From Forficula auricularia (Eukaryota > Arthropoda > Insecta > Dermaptera > Forficulidae), in assembly GCA_024734495.1 (NCBI GenBank), contig JALMQS010000030.1:10704378-10768377 (forward strand): a stretch of 64,000 nt of DNA, written 5' to 3'. The position numbers and the translations under genes are program-made. The notes beneath the pieces were generated by a model that worked only from the letters and a program-made list of their open reading frames with translations, was not told the origin of the DNA and ran no database searches. Of this stretch, positions 22,425-34,259 are shown piece after piece; position 1 is the first letter of the stretch; each line of letters opens with the position of its first letter.

Positions 22425-23285
22425 CCCAAATCGGATGGTTTGAAAAATTGTAATTTTTGATTTCCTTCATTTTTTGACATTTTTTAGTACCCATCTAAAA
22501 TCTCTTCTCTGGTAATTTTTTTGATCACCGGCTTAAAAAAAAACCGGCTTTTAAAGATATCGAATTTCTGTTTTTCCCTCATAACTTCTTCAAAAATATT
22601 CAAAATTCATTTTTTTTTTTTACTTACTTTTACATACAAAAAATTATTTAAAGCGTATTTATATGCGATTTTTGAAAAATTGTAGTATTAGATTTTTTTG
22701 ATAATTTGTTATCTTAAAATTCTATTCATTCTACAAATTTTAAGACCGGGTTGATAGTCGTCCTATGATAATTACTATTTATTTTCAATTTTTGAAAATT
22801 TCGAAAAAAATTTATTTGCTATTAACCATTATTAAAACCACTTTTTGGTATTGAGTTCTCTTTTTTTAGTTATTTTTAATTGATTTTTGTCGTTAACAGA
22901 TGTTTTAAATAAATAATTAGTATTTTAGTTTGTTGAAACAAAATCAAAATCAAAAATCAAAAATCGAAAAAAATAGTAATTATCTTAGGACCACTATCAA
23001 TCCGGTCTTAAAATTTGTAAAATGAATAGAAGTTTAAAATAAAAATTATCAAAAAAATCGATTACATATGGTACAGTTTCAAAATCAATATTAATATTTT
23101 CAAACTCAAAAATCGCATATAAAAACACTTTAAATAATGTTTTGTATTTTTTTCTAAAAAGTATTAAAGAAATTTCAAAATTTACCAGAAATAGTTTTTT
23201 GATGGGTACTAAAAAATGACAAAAAATGAAGGAAATCAAAAAATAAAATTTTTCAAACCATCCGATTTTGCGCGTAAGGCCTCAA
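22425..23285. mobile_element. Foldback element, family G, longer copy
   Basis: Left AAATCGGATGGTTTGAAAAA and right TTTTTCAAACCATCCGATTT, with TAGTACCCATC, GATCACCGG and CTCATAACTTCTTC as in the 12.1 kb copy. An additional inner inverted pair (GACCGGGTTGATAGTCG-like and TATCAATCCGGTC) is absent from that copy but present in the half copy at 9.4 kb. Confidence 0.8.
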
Positions 23286-23299
23286 GTACCTACATATAT

Positions 23300-23390
23300 A
23301 TTTTTCGTATATATATGTATATGTTTATTTGCATCAAGTAGAAAACGATCTCATTGATTTCTCTTTATAAATAATGTTAGGGTTTTTCTT
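23300..23390 (+). repeat. Family A tail repeat
   Basis: ATGTTTATTTGCATCAAGTA, ..GATCTCATTGATTTCTC. The same tail is found at 4.67, 9.0, 33.5 and 35.2 kb, in two cases next to a family A ribozyme. Confidence 0.5.
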
Positions 23391-23554
23391 TTCTTCACAA
23401 ATTCGACTTTAATGCACTTTGTAACTAGATTTTCTTCATTTTAAGTTTAAAAAGTTAACTAACCTGTTTCAAACTTTGGAATACTAATAATAATAATAAT
23501 AAAAATAAAAAATAATGCACAAGAAGAAGGAGAAAAAGAAGAATAAGGGGAATG

Positions 23555-23815
23555 TTTTGCTATAGCTGGTGGAAGGTTTGGTTTGGTCATTCACCCAAGA
23601 TGACCTGAAATGTTCAAAGCAGAATGCGTAGGCAGGGGGGACCAAGAGGGTGTGGTGGGCAGGGGGACCAGGGGGGCTATAGAGTAATCCGCTCCAGGTC
23701 TTTTCACTTCCTTTCTTCTCTTTATGATGATTGCTCGCTTCTCTGAGAGAGTAGACCAAGTTGTCCTCATCCGGCAATTAAAGCCACTTCATCTCATCTC
23801 CATTATGCCATTACT
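23555..23815. other. GC-richer block, unidentified
   Basis: Composition rises well above background, with GGGGGGACCAAG and GCAGGGGGACC near-repeats. Several frames are open for 60-90 codons, but none shows a recognised motif or a clear start context. It may be the untranslated end of a LINE. Confidence 0.3.
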
Positions 23816-24039
23816 TCATTCTAGACATCTTTGCTTAAATCGCCAATATACTTGAATAAAAAAAATTATAATTAAAACCTGGAAGCCGATAAAGTCAGTC
23901 CGAGAATAAAAACTTTGTTAAAAAAAAATTCACACGGCCGATATTCAATTCTAATTACTGTAAATTATGATTAGAGAAAGTGGACTGTTGTAAGGGACGG
24001 CGCGATGTCCATATGTGTGGTGCACGATGGCGAGGGACC

Positions 24040-24873
24040 ATTGAATATATTTATCTAGATTAATTTGCCGCAACGCTGACGTAATGCTGCCGTCAGGGAG
24101 CGCTGATGCCGTCTTTGCGGCAAATTTGAAATATAATTGTAATTGAAACTCGAATTTTGGAATGAAAGACTCCAATTGATTTTAAATTAAGAAACATTAA
24201 ATTTATTGATAATTATTCCCCCCCCCCTCACCACTCAAAAATCAAATATTCAATTCGCTTTTCTTTGCGCACAGAAAAAGAAATTAATCACATCTTATTT
24301 GATTTATATTTTATATATTATTTGTTTATTTTTTAAAAATTTGCCACTTTTTTATAATTTATTAAAAATCTAAATTTTGTTATTCTTATTTTTTGATTTT
24401 TACAAAATTGAACGACTTAAGACACGCATGCCCGAGTTTCTCATGGCAATACTGGAGGGAGCAGCCTGTCATACAAACAACACCTGATTGATCTCTTTTA
24501 AATATTTGGAGCCTTATATCGATTATCGATCCGAAATTTAAAAAAAATGATATAATATAATTCTCCTCCTCACACGATCCCACTTATTTAAATAAATCTA
24601 CATATTTCCACACAAAAAATATCACAATGCTGTAGATTATTGAAAAAAATACTACCAGATTCATATCTAGAGCCTCATTTCTGTAGCTGTGTCAGGACGA
24701 AAATGAGGTGAAACTTTTAAGAGACTATGTGTTTTCGGGAGTTTACAGGTATACATTTGGAGTGTGGTTTTTTAAGAGGAATAAAATTTTTGGACCGAGA
24801 CGCTGCCCGCCAGGGCACCAGCCCGGAGGGCCGAGCTTCGAGGGCGTGCCGAAGGCACGCACGAAAGCTCGTA
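24040..24873 (+). mobile_element. Composite repeat family L, copy 3
   Basis: Has ATCTAGATTAATTTGC, AGACTCCAATTGATTTTA, a C-run, then an unrelated stretch (24235-24690), and the conserved 3' part with GGAGTGTGGTTTTTTAAG, GACGCTGCCCGCCAGGGC and a clear hairpin GTGCC-GAA-GGCAC before GAAAGCTCGT. Best preserved 3' end of the three copies. The tRNA-like part is replaced here. Confidence 0.65.
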
Positions 24874-24929
24874 TAATAATAATAATATAATATATTCTCA
24901 TTAGGTTATCATTCTTCATTTATTTTATG

Positions 24930-25228
24930 CCTCCTCTACACTATGAGCCAACTTGGGCCAATTCAAGCCAACGCCAATGTGTAGAGGGTTTGGCTTGTAA
25001 TGGTCATTGGTTGACGCTGGCGATGGTTGGCCTTCGGAGCGGTTTTTTCGATATATCAAAGAGGGCCAATATCACGCAACGAAAGTGCTAGGTGTCGTTT
25101 CCACAAGGCTATAGACATTGGACCAACTCTTGGACCACTGTGTGGAGGCACCGTCAAATTAACTCGTTTTACTGGTGGCCTACATGGTCAACATGTTTGG
25201 CTCACGTTGGGCCATAATGTAGAGGGCC
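24930..25228. mobile_element. MITE with CCTCTACACTATG ends
   Basis: Left CCTCTACACTATGAGCCAAC, right GGGCCATAATGTAGAGG (inverted match with a few differences). Interior is rich in TTGGCC/GGCCAA words. 299 bp. Target duplication not clear. Confidence 0.6.
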
Positions 25229-25229
25229 C

Positions 25230-25955
25230 ATTAAATGCTGAAAAATGAAACTTGTAGAAAAAATATTTAAATTTCTAATAAATTACAATGAAACATACAA
25301 AGTATCAGTGAATTAATGAAAAGAGAATGATTCCACTTCTTTGCTCGTGATTGTATATTCTACCTATCAAATGAATAAATTTTAAAGAATTTTAACAGGA
25401 GAATTGGATTGGAAAATATGGAATTGGAATAAGAGGTTTTTTTATTTAATTAGTTTTTTCCTCTTATTAAAAACAAGGACTAAAAAGATGATCAAGGACA
25501 CTCGATGGTGGAGAAGTAATCTCCGGAGTCGAAGCTCAAATACAATGTATACATTAATTCATGTAAAATAATTGGTTTAATAAAATTTATAAAAAAAAAA
25601 GAATTTTAATTTAATTTATTACCATTCCCTCATTCTCTAAACTCATATCCATTTTATTATTCATTCTCCAAGTGGTGGATTTTTTCAAAATGTTCCCACT
25701 AAAATTTAAAAAATGATTAAAATAAATAAAAAAAAAAAAAGAACATGGGTAGGCCGTATTTATTGCTCGATGCGCAAATTATTGTAAAACTAAAAAATAA
25801 TAATGTCAATTTTAATTTGGAAATAAAAACATTTTGTTCAAAAAAAAACGAATTAAAAAAAGTATTATCTTACTCTAGTGTAAAGTACTTTGATATATAA
25901 TTTTTCTAATAATTTTATATAACATTTTTTTCTGGTCTTCAAGACTTTAATTAGA
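25230..25955. other. AT-rich region, nothing recognised
   Basis: Poly-A/T tracts, no gene, no clear element ends. Confidence 0.35.
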
Positions 25956-25957
25956 TT

Positions 25958-26078
25958 TACCAAAAACTAATCAGCGCTTCATTTTGTTAAAGTAGTAGAA
26001 AAAATCGTTTTCGAAAAAAAAGGGTAACATACTTACATTCATTCATCCATGCTTGGCATTGGATAAAATAAAAATGTT
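25958..26078 (+). repeat. Family F, internally deleted copy
   Basis: ACCAAAAACTAATCAGCG then CTTCATTTTGTTAAAGTAG, followed directly by the 3' end GCATTGGATAAAATAAAAAT. About 300 bp of the full element (compare 30.85-31.46 kb) are missing. Confidence 0.65.
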
Positions 26079-26239
26079 GAATGGCTAGCGCCTTTCTTTT
26101 GCAAGGTAGTCTTACCCTTAACTGATCCGGTAAACTAAGTTGTCTATATAGCAGGGGCTCCCATTATTCGAAATGTTGCTATTAAATGACCTGGCTGATG
26201 CTGGTACTGGCAAATAGCGAGCGTGCCGCTACAGGTTTG

Positions 26240-26410
26240 AACATGATTGTGTCATGAGTTATTGGTCGTGTATAGATTTTAATTCGATTGAAATTAAGGA
26301 AGGGGGTGTAAATTAAAATAAATTTTTCAATCATTAAAATATCGTCTTCTTTAAGTCGCAGAGCTATTTAGAGGCACAAAGTTACCGAGCATCGTTCCAG
26401 GTACTTTCTA
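26240..26410 (+). mobile_element. Helentron-like element fragment
   Basis: TCATGAGTTATTGGTCGTG, ..TAAGTCGCAGAGCTATTTAG and the end GTTACCGAGCATCGTTCCAG. Same family as 42.74-42.92 kb. Confidence 0.5.
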
Positions 26411-26859
26411 TTAATACAACAACAAAACTTATTTTTATTTAAAATATAGATATTTAGTAAATTTAAGAGCAATAAATAATAAACAAAAAACGAAAATAGT
26501 AGAATCGTTAATAATAATAATAATAATAATATACTAAATGAACTTAGAGGGAGAGTAAATTAATAACTAAATTAAAAATAAATATATAGATTCTTATCAG
26601 TAGGTAATGTTTTAATTGATACTTAAAACAAAAAAAAATAAACATTAATGTGTTTTATTTTTAAAAAAATAATTATTTATATTGCAATGAATAAATAAAT
26701 AGCGGAGATAAAAGTATCATTAATAGGGGGTGTTTTTTTTTTTGTTTTTTTTTAATAGGTTTTAATTTCGAATGCAAATGGTTGTTGTTTTTTGATTAAA
26801 CGGTATTTCGAAGTAAATACTAAGCAATAAGCACCGAGAAATGTTTGGCGAAAGTTTCA

Positions 26860-26900
26860 AGACGATCTTCCTCTCTTCTTCAGCCCCAACGCCCCTTGAA
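26860..26900 (-). ncRNA. Decayed hammerhead ribozyme, family B-like
   Basis: Minus strand CUGAAGA then a disrupted stem II (AGA/UCU only), then UUGAAACUUUCG. Core strands remain but stem II is largely lost. Confidence 0.35.
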
Positions 26901-27148
26901 GAACACTCTGCTCTCTTGCTCGGTTGTCTATTCCAAGAGGAAAACTTGGAATCCGATCGAATGGTATAATTTCTCTTGAGTAGAGAGCGAGACTTAACTA
27001 TTAGTTGAATTGGATTGAGAATTTCAAAGTGGGGGAGTGAAATTCCGGGAATGTTTAATTTTTTGACTTTCTCTGTCGACAACTGTAGGTATTTGATTGA
27101 CAATTTCCATTTCATTAAATAGTATCAATCTTGAGAGATAATCTATAT

Positions 27149-28049
27149 CAGGGGGTGGCCATTAACCTTAACTTTGGGAGCCGCAAAAATTTATAAAACT
27201 TTTTTCAAACCGAGCCACATTGTTTGGAGATTCATTAATGGTTTATTAAAAAAAGACACATTTTTTATTTTATTAAATATTTATAAATGAAGTAACATAT
27301 ATTTTTTGCTCTACTTACTTAAAATATTACAAATTACAAATTAATTTAATTTTTATATTATTATTTTTTTAATTTAATTATTTTTACAGGGTGGGGCATA
27401 AAGATCTACCACATTTCGAAGAGATATAAAAAAATGAAAAAATGTAACTAGAAAAAACTAAATATATTTTTGAAAATAAAATAAATGTAATTTTTTTAAA
27501 TGTATTTTAAATATTATCAGACAAAAACGGTGGGGGGGGGTCAAAAAAAAATTCTAGCCCTTTTGGCCAAACTCAACCAAATTTTGTATACATATTCTGT
27601 GGATCCCCTTCTTGGGAGAAGGATAGAAATGCAAAAATTAACCAAATTTTGTATACATAGTTTGGTCCGAAAGGGCTAGTATTTTCATTTTTGACACTCC
27701 TCCAATTTTGGGTGGTTAGATTTTGCATTTCTAGTCTTTTTGGGGCCCACAGAATATGTATACAAAATTTGGTTGAGTTGGTCGAAAGGGCTAAAATTTT
27801 CATTTTCCCCCTCTTTTGTCTGGTATAATGTTTAAAATTCATTAAAAAAATTATTATATGTTCTTTTCAAAAATATATTCACTTTCTTTCTAGTTAAATT
27901 TTTTTATTTTTTATAACTCTTTCAAAAGATGGTAGATCTTAAATACCATGTACTTTTCAAAATCAGTATTATTCAAGAGGGTTCAAGAGCCGCACGAGAT
28001 TGACTGAAGAGCCGCATGCGGCTCGCGAGCCATGTTGTGGCCACCTCTG
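27149..28049. mobile_element. hAT non-autonomous element, 901 bp
   Basis: Termini CAGGGGGTGGCC and GGCCACCTCTG with subterminal GAGCCGC words (GGGAGCCGCAAAAATTT left; GAGCCGCATGCGGCTCGCG right), a widespread hAT end type. Flanks ATCTATAT and GTTTATAT match in six of eight positions, fitting a decayed 8-bp duplication. An internal inverted repeat (27540-27840, TTTTGTATACATA words) is related to text at 28.9 kb. No transposase. Confidence 0.8.
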
Positions 28050-28234
28050 GTTTATATACTCAAGGTGTGAAGCCCGCCCCCTATATTTAAACGAAATTTT
28101 CTCTTTAGAGAGAGACAGACTGGGAGAATTTTCAGCTAAAAGTAATGGAAGGTAGTCCAAGGATATCGGAGAAAAAAAATTATCACATTTCCAAACAAGG
28201 TGTATTTATTGGACTATCTTTCTTTTCTTTTCTT

Positions 28235-28295
28235 CTTTCTTTTTAAACGAATGTTTCGGAGGATTTTTCCCTCCTTCTTCAGGGTTTCAAAGGGT
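28235..28295 (-). ncRNA. Hammerhead ribozyme, family B, intact core
   Basis: Minus strand CUGAAGA (28276-28282), extra A, five-pair stem II GGAGG/CCUCC, GAAAC (28253-28257), then AUUC and GUUUAAAAAG. Cleavage after UUC lets stem I form: CUUUGAAACC upstream against GUUUAAAAAG, about seven pairs with one bulge. Confidence 0.75.
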
Positions 28296-28737
28296 CACTG
28301 AAGGAAACAAACAAGATGCTTCCTTCTTCTTTCCTCCAGCAATGTTTGAAATTTTACCCTTCTTTAGTAGAAGCGTCAAATAGAAATATTTTTACTTTAC
28401 CATACAGGGTATGGTCAAGTATTGTAATCGTGCATGAAAAAAGTGGTTTTTTTTCCTTCTTTTTTTCGAAATATCTCAAAAACGGCTGAAACTAGTTTGA
28501 TTAAAAAAATTGAGCAAAACCATGGCATTTCGCTCTACAAAAAAGCCCTAATAAGTGAACATCGAAAAAATTATATTTTTCGACATAATAATTTTAAACC
28601 TAAACAAATAAATTACCACAGCTATAAAAAGAAAAAATTGAAGCTGCACATCTCTTATTTTAAACCTAAACAAAGAGATAATAATTGTTTTGTCAAAATG
28701 TCTGTTAGTCTGTCTGGTTCTCTCGTTCGTTGTCTGT

Positions 28738-28770
28738 TAGTTATTTAGTTAGTTAGTTAGTTAGTTAGTC
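28738..28770. repeat. (TTAG)n microsatellite
   Basis: Seven to eight TTAG units. Not telomeric in type (no TTAGG). Confidence 0.85.
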
Positions 28771-28889
28771 TGTGCGTTACCAAATTTTTGTGGACGAGCT
28801 AGCTCAAAAACTATTGTGGATATCAAAACCAAATTTCACAAGTAGTTTTAGTCCATTGAGATTAAGAGCTGATTATATTTTGGTGCATA

Positions 28890-29075
28890 TCGATCCAAAA
28901 ATTAAGGGGGGTGGAGGGGGGTTAAAAATTAAAAATCTATGTTATTTGAGCAAACTCAACCTAATTTTGTATACATAATCAGTGGGGCCCCAGAAGTCTA
29001 AAAATGCAAAAATTAACCGCCCATAATGGGGGGGGGGGGTGGTATAGGGTCAAAAAATGAAAATCTTGGCCATTT
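28890..29075. repeat. Fragment related to the hAT interior
   Basis: AACTCAACCTAATTTTGTAT, ..GGGGCCCCAGAAGTCTA, AAATGCAAAAATTAACCG parallel the 27.55-27.80 kb inverted repeat. A poly-G run lies at 29026-29038. Confidence 0.5.
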
Positions 29076-29084
29076 ACCAAAAGA

Positions 29085-29098
29085 TACAAATATATATA

Positions 29099-29138
<40 letters not shown>
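29085..29138. repeat. (AT)n microsatellite
   Basis: A long alternating AT tract with one interruption. Confidence 0.9.
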
Positions 29139-29139
<1 letters not shown>

Positions 29140-30840
29140 CAATTTTTGCTCTTTTAATAAGAGTAGATAGATTATTTAATCACAAAAAAAAAAAATAGTT
29201 TGTTTTATTAAAAAAACATGTAATTGCTATATTTTTGGATGACCCTACAAACAGCGATATCGAGTTTTGAAAAAGTCTCCACAAAAAAAAAATGAATTAT
29301 TCTTCTAGTTGAACGAATAAATAAATGCAAAAATTTTGATTCATCTGAATCATATAATAATTAGAGTTGAAATATTTTTCTGTTCATTCATTCATTCATT
29401 TTTTCCCCTCTTATTCTTCATTTTCTTCTTGTTGGGTTTGATTTGTCTTGATATGAATGAGCAAGGGCTGGCAGAAAACCCCGCCTCCCTCTCTCCCATC
29501 CACCCGTCTCCCAATGTGATTTATGTTATTGTTATTGCAGTCATATTTCTTACTAATCGCTAACCCCCCCTTTACCCCCTCCATACCCCCCCCTCTATTC
29601 AACATTCGCACAGACCAACGTCTTAATTTTGCCCTTTTCACCCTTCTCTCTCTTTTTGCTATATATATATATATTTCAATATTTCACAAATTTTCGAATA
29701 TATACATACGTATATATTATATATTAAAATTAAAGTCATTTGAAGAATGAAAATAAAATAAATGATAATGAAGATATTCATCAAAATATGAATAATTCCA
29801 TTCGCTAAAGTAAAAACTACATAAATATTAGAAAAGAATAATATTTTTTATAAAATTTTAATAATAACGTATTTAAAACACAATTCTTTATAAAAAAATA
29901 GTTGGCTGTGTTTAAAACTACACGGCAGAAGTGAAAATGTCTATGGCTTAATCGATTCAACGAAGTAATAAGTATACCTTATATGAACAGTGGCCGTGCC
30001 AGCTTTTTTCTGATTAAGGTAGTTTTTTCACAAATGCAAAAATTCAAGAAGTCTTGGTATATAAGTCAGTAAAAGCATAATAAACACACTGTTAAAATTT
30101 GAAGATGATTTACCACACCAAACATGAAATAATTGCAATTAAAAATGAGATTTTTTACATATGGTAGATTGGGAAAGGGTGGGGATATGATCATTATTTT
30201 ATTTTTTTTCATTGAAGGACTTTCACCATCTTGATGAAAAACTAAAATTTGTTAGAATAATATATTTGGAGTAACTTAAAAAAAAAAATTGAAATTATTT
30301 GCCTATTAGTTTTGATAAAAAACAAAAAAAAACATATTTGGGCGATTATTTTTAGTGGAGGAGATATAAGTTCAATGGCTTGGAAACGATCCGGCTAGTA
30401 TGTGTGTATCCATATAGAGATTTTGTAGTGTGAGTGGTACAGTCACATTAAAAAAACATAACCTAAAATTATAGTTACGTTCATATTTATAGAGTGGTTA
30501 CGAGGCTAAAACTTTTTGTGTGGATTGTCGCAAGAACCTCCTTAAATTTCGAAGGTGGGCAGCAAAAATGTGCATTATTTCTGGTAATAAATTAGAGATT
30601 TTAGAAATTCAAACTACAATTAAAAAATTGGATAAAAAAATGTTATATTTAATTTAAAGTTTATTTTACATAGAAACACATGATTATAGAACAATAATCA
30701 TTAAATCATTAAAACGGATTCAGATTAGCACGAGTGGTTAAAGAGCAAACCTTTTATCAAGCTGCTTTTTATAGTGTAATATGAATGAAGTCCTGAATTA
30801 TATTCTTTTTAATTTCTTGAAGTACTTACCTATTTGTTTT
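29140..30840. other. AT-rich region; possible tRNA-like A box at 30.72 kb
   Basis: No gene supported. TTAGCACGAGTGGTTAA at 30727 resembles a Pol III A box without a B box. A C-rich pyrimidine tract lies at 29560-29595. Confidence 0.35.
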
Positions 30841-30847
30841 AATAAAA

Positions 30848-31456
30848 AATAAACTGCAACGGATCGTTGCTAAACTTTATCCAAATTCATTTGAAATATT
30901 AATATGTTCTTGAGTAAAGTACATTAAAATATAATTTTACTAAAAACTTTATTTAACCTTTTTTATGGTCCCCAAGGTACTTAATTAGGATATTAAATTT
31001 CATCAAAATTGGTTAAGTCATTTTCAAGATATTTAAAAAAAACTAAAAAAGTACCGAAATAAAGTACTAATGTTTGTGGACCGATATGTACCAAAAACTA
31101 ATCAGCGCTTCATTTTGTTAAACTAATGGTAGGTTTTCAATTTCATTTCAATCAGCGCAAAGGTGTGAAAAAAATCGTGGACGAAAAAAACGATAACACA
31201 CACACATACATACATACATCCATCCCCACGCACTTCCAAAAAAAATGGCACTTTTTGGCCTCTCGACGAGATTCCAGGTAATTTTTGGCAAAACCGCCAC
31301 GTGCTAAAATTCAATCTCATTGAATACTTCAATTTGTGACCTTAATTGAGTCTATGGGTTCCGTAGTCTTTACCTGAGGACCCTTTGAAGTCGCGCTTGC
31401 CTCGAGAGCGATTCCAATACTTTCTCCTATGCTTCGCATTGGATAAAGTAAAAATT
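30848..31456 (+). mobile_element. Repeat family F, full-length copy (~610 bp)
   Basis: Starts CTGCAACGGATCGTTGC then TAAACTTTATCC and ends GCATTGGATAAAGTAAAAAT, so the ends carry an imperfect ACTTTATCC/GGATAAAGT inverted motif. Interior landmarks: CCCCAAGGTACTTAATTAGG, ACCAAAAACTAATCAGCG, GGCCTCTCGACGAG, TTCCGTAGTCTTTACCTGAGG. Further copies: 26.0, 47.3-47.9 (inverted), 52.6-53.1 (inverted) and 59.1-61.25 kb. No ORF; class undetermined. Confidence 0.75.
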
Positions 31457-31556
31457 CCCACTTAATATTTTGCTTTGTGGATTGACACCCCCACTCCATT
31501 AAATTTTTTTGGCTACGACAATAATAATATCCTAGTTCAAGCCCGAGTCGCTGCAA

Positions 31557-31695
31557 ATATTTGATCCGCTATAATCTGAAGGAGAAGGCAATGGGAAACC
31601 ACCACTGTGAAAAATTTCCCCCAGGAAAAATTACAATAGAGAAGATACTCTGCATTGTAATCGCCGTCCCTCGGAATTGAGTATGGTACTTGAAG
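31557..31695 (+). other. GC-richer block, possible retroelement relic
   Basis: GGAGAAGGCAATGGGAAACC resembles conserved text in RTE-type LINE relics, but no frame supports it across the block. Confidence 0.25.
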
Positions 31696-32072
31696 AAGAA
31701 TCCTTAAAAAAGCGCTATTTTTCTATTATTATGTTTAGTGGAAAAAGAATTTACAACTACATGCTTTTACAATATTTTTTTCAATGTACAAAATTCCTAA
31801 ATATGTGAGCCTCTCTTGTGATATTGTGGTCTTTAAATAATTTTATCAAATAGATTTTTAAATATTTTTTTGCTTAATTGCTCAGCATAAGGTTGGGCGA
31901 GAGCAATTTGAGTTGGGCGGTCGCCACACCTCGCCCAAATCTGACGAAGCCAATGTGTATATAAAGCACTTGAGAGCAAAAATTAAACAAATTCTATGTA
32001 AATTATGTCACGGATAATGGGTTATGGTTATGAACAATTTTTTCTTATTCAAATATATATTCTATATGTTAC

Positions 32073-32338
32073 TCGAGGGGTGAACCGCGATTGGAATTAG
32101 GTGTACATGTTTTTTGGAATTATATGGAATTATTTTGGAATTCATTAGATAATGCCCCTTCATCTTTTTTACTTATGGAAAGTGGTGTAGGTTTTAGGTG
32201 AAACATGATGTTATTTAATAGAGTAAAGGTGTGTAGTTTCACAGTGAATGAAATAGCCCCTTCATCTATTGTCTTCTACTTGGAAATGGAACTGGAAGTA
32301 GGTGTACACGATATTAGGTCGCGGTTCACCCCTCGATG
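32073..32338. mobile_element. MITE with CGAGGGGTGAACCGCG ends, interrupted
   Basis: Left CGAGGGGTGAACCGCGA, right CGCGGTTCACCCCTCGA, with GGTGTACATG / GGTGTACACG just inside. A 90-bp insertion (32166-32255) with a 12-bp target duplication lies in the middle. Confidence 0.75.
32166..32255 (-). mobile_element. Inserted tail of ribozyme family C, with 12-bp target duplication
   Basis: Flanked by GCCCCTTCATCT at 32154-32165 and 32256-32267. The insert equals the segment just downstream of the 9.82 kb ribozyme (TTTCATTCACTGTGAAACTA, ..CATGTTTCACCTAAAACC) and on the minus strand ends AAGTAAAAA. An A-rich 3' end and a 12-bp duplication are typical of target-primed insertion of a 5'-truncated RNA. 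The ribozyme itself is not included. Confidence 0.75.
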
Positions 32339-33499
32339 TAAGTGTATTTAATATACTATTATTTTGTAAACTTATTAATGCAAAAAATTAATAAATAAAA
32401 AAATTATGTAATACAATATTACAATTTTCTGAAATACACATGAAAAAGGTCTAGTTTACAAGCTACATTGTTCTGAAAAGCAGATATTGTAGCGACCCTA
32501 ATATCTATGATTTTATTTTACTTTTGTACCGAACTTTATTGGAAAACTGAGAATTATGATACGATCTATCTGGTGGTCTAAATTGAAACTAGCCACTGTG
32601 GGCCTAAAAATTAATCCACACCCTTACTAAGATTATTCAATAGAGTGAATAAAATGAATATTAAGACAATCACGTGATTTCCTCCAGATGAGCCTCTTCT
32701 ATTAATATATAATATATAATACTATAACAACAAGTAGGGCAAAATTATAAAAATAATAAATGAAATGGTTGGATTAATGAAAATGATTAATGTATAAATG
32801 AATTTTGTATGGCCTTAAGATAAATTCAATCTATTTAAAGCCCTGGAAGAGTAATAAATAATTAGAAACGAGAATAGGAACGAGGAGAATTGATTTATTA
32901 TTTAGACTCTGAGCGTACATACCATACCTACCTTATAGGAAATAAGGGCAAGTTAAGCAATTTCATAAACCCTTGCTTCCCGCCCCTATTATACCCTCTA
33001 TACTACCTATCCAAATGAATAAATAACTCCAATACGACCACGTTTTGATTATGGTCTGCAGTTGAACACTGCGGAGTTAGAATTCTTTTATTTTATAAAG
33101 AAATTAAACACAAAATATTTTTTTATAAACAGTTCAGTTTATTTTTGATCATAACTTCGAAAAAGTCAATTTTGAACTATTTTCGCTGCTAATCCTATTA
33201 ATAGTCAAAAGATTAATTCAGTCAAGTTGAGACATAATCAATATGTAACATATTAAATAAATATCCAATATCAAATAATATGGTGAAATTAGATCATTTT
33301 ACAAAATAATATAATACTAATATAATTTATTTTAAAAAAAGAATTATTTAGTAAGTATTGTATAATTTTGAAATTTTTGACTATCTTTTAAAATAAATTG
33401 CCATTTTAAGGTTGTGGATTTTTACCCTATGAAGAGTCAAAATTAGCTGATCAAAAAATTTTAACACATGATTCGGGTAAACAATATTACCTAGTCACA

Positions 33500-33545
33500 A
33501 AGAGAAACAAAGAGGTTATCCTCTGCTTGATGCAAATAAACATAC
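33500..33545 (-). repeat. Family A tail repeat
   Basis: GGTTATCCTCTGCTTGATGC then AAATAAACATA, lying on the downstream side of the 33.6 kb ribozyme. Confidence 0.6.
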
Positions 33546-33584
33546 ACAGATATATATCGAGATGATATATCTGTATATATATTA

Positions 33585-33645
33585 TTTATTTGTTTCAGAC
33601 TATAGTTTCGAAGACTTGGTCTTCATCATCAGTCTTTCTTCAATT
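33585..33645 (-). ncRNA. Hammerhead ribozyme, family A, intact core
   Basis: Minus strand CUGATGA (33626-33632), extra U, six-pair stem II GAAGAC/GUCUUC with a CAA loop, GAAAC, UAUA loop, GUC. Best preserved member of family A. Cleavage is predicted after GUC, before UGAAACAAAUAA. Extended stem I pairing is not evident by eye. Confidence 0.8.
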
Positions 33646-34107
33646 ATAAATGTATTTCATGGAGTCAATATCATATGGATATTGAAAACTTAGTGTTCCA
33701 TCGTCACTGGTGGTCGGCTAGGAACTCTAGGAACAAAAACTTTTCAATATTACCTAGTACCTATAATACACTTGGTTTTATTTTGGATTATAGTCAATAA
33801 CATGGTTAATCAGAATTGAGTAACGAAAATTAGAATAATAAAATATGGAAAGTTGTCTATAGTCGAAGTATCTTAATATTAGGGTAGCGATTTGCACAAT
33901 TTTCAAAAAATGCCCATAACTCGAAAACTGTCAGACCTTTATTAAATTTTTTTGATCCTGTGCCCTCATAAACTGGACTTTTGCTTGTCCCCGGATTAAT
34001 GTTGAGTTTTGGGTTTTGGGACCCTCTGTGTATTATTTGATGGAGACTATAATTATTTGACTTGAGTGGTTCATTTACTTAAAAAAAAACAACTAAAACT
34101 AACATTT

Positions 34108-34145
34108 AAAATACTATATTTTCTTCATCATTAGTCTTTTTAATT
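34108..34145 (-). ncRNA. Hammerhead relic, family A, stem II deleted
   Basis: Minus strand AAAAAGACTAATGATGAAG runs directly into AAAATATAGTA. Compared with 33.6 kb, stem II and part of the core are missing. Confidence 0.4.
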
Positions 34146-34259
34146 ATTATTATTATTATTTTTTGAGATAGTCAGCTTAATATTCCATCAAAACAAATTT
34201 ACCTACATCCAAATCGTGTATTTGAACCCATGCATAATAACACAGAAAATTTCTAATTA

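Noticed and set aside
26760..27115. 117-codon minus-strand ORF
   Set aside because: Overlaps the decayed ribozyme at 26.87 kb, has no recognisable motif, and lacks coding-like composition.
28738..28770. (TTAG)n as telomeric repeat
   Set aside because: The arthropod telomere unit is TTAGG; this is a four-base microsatellite inside AT-rich DNA.
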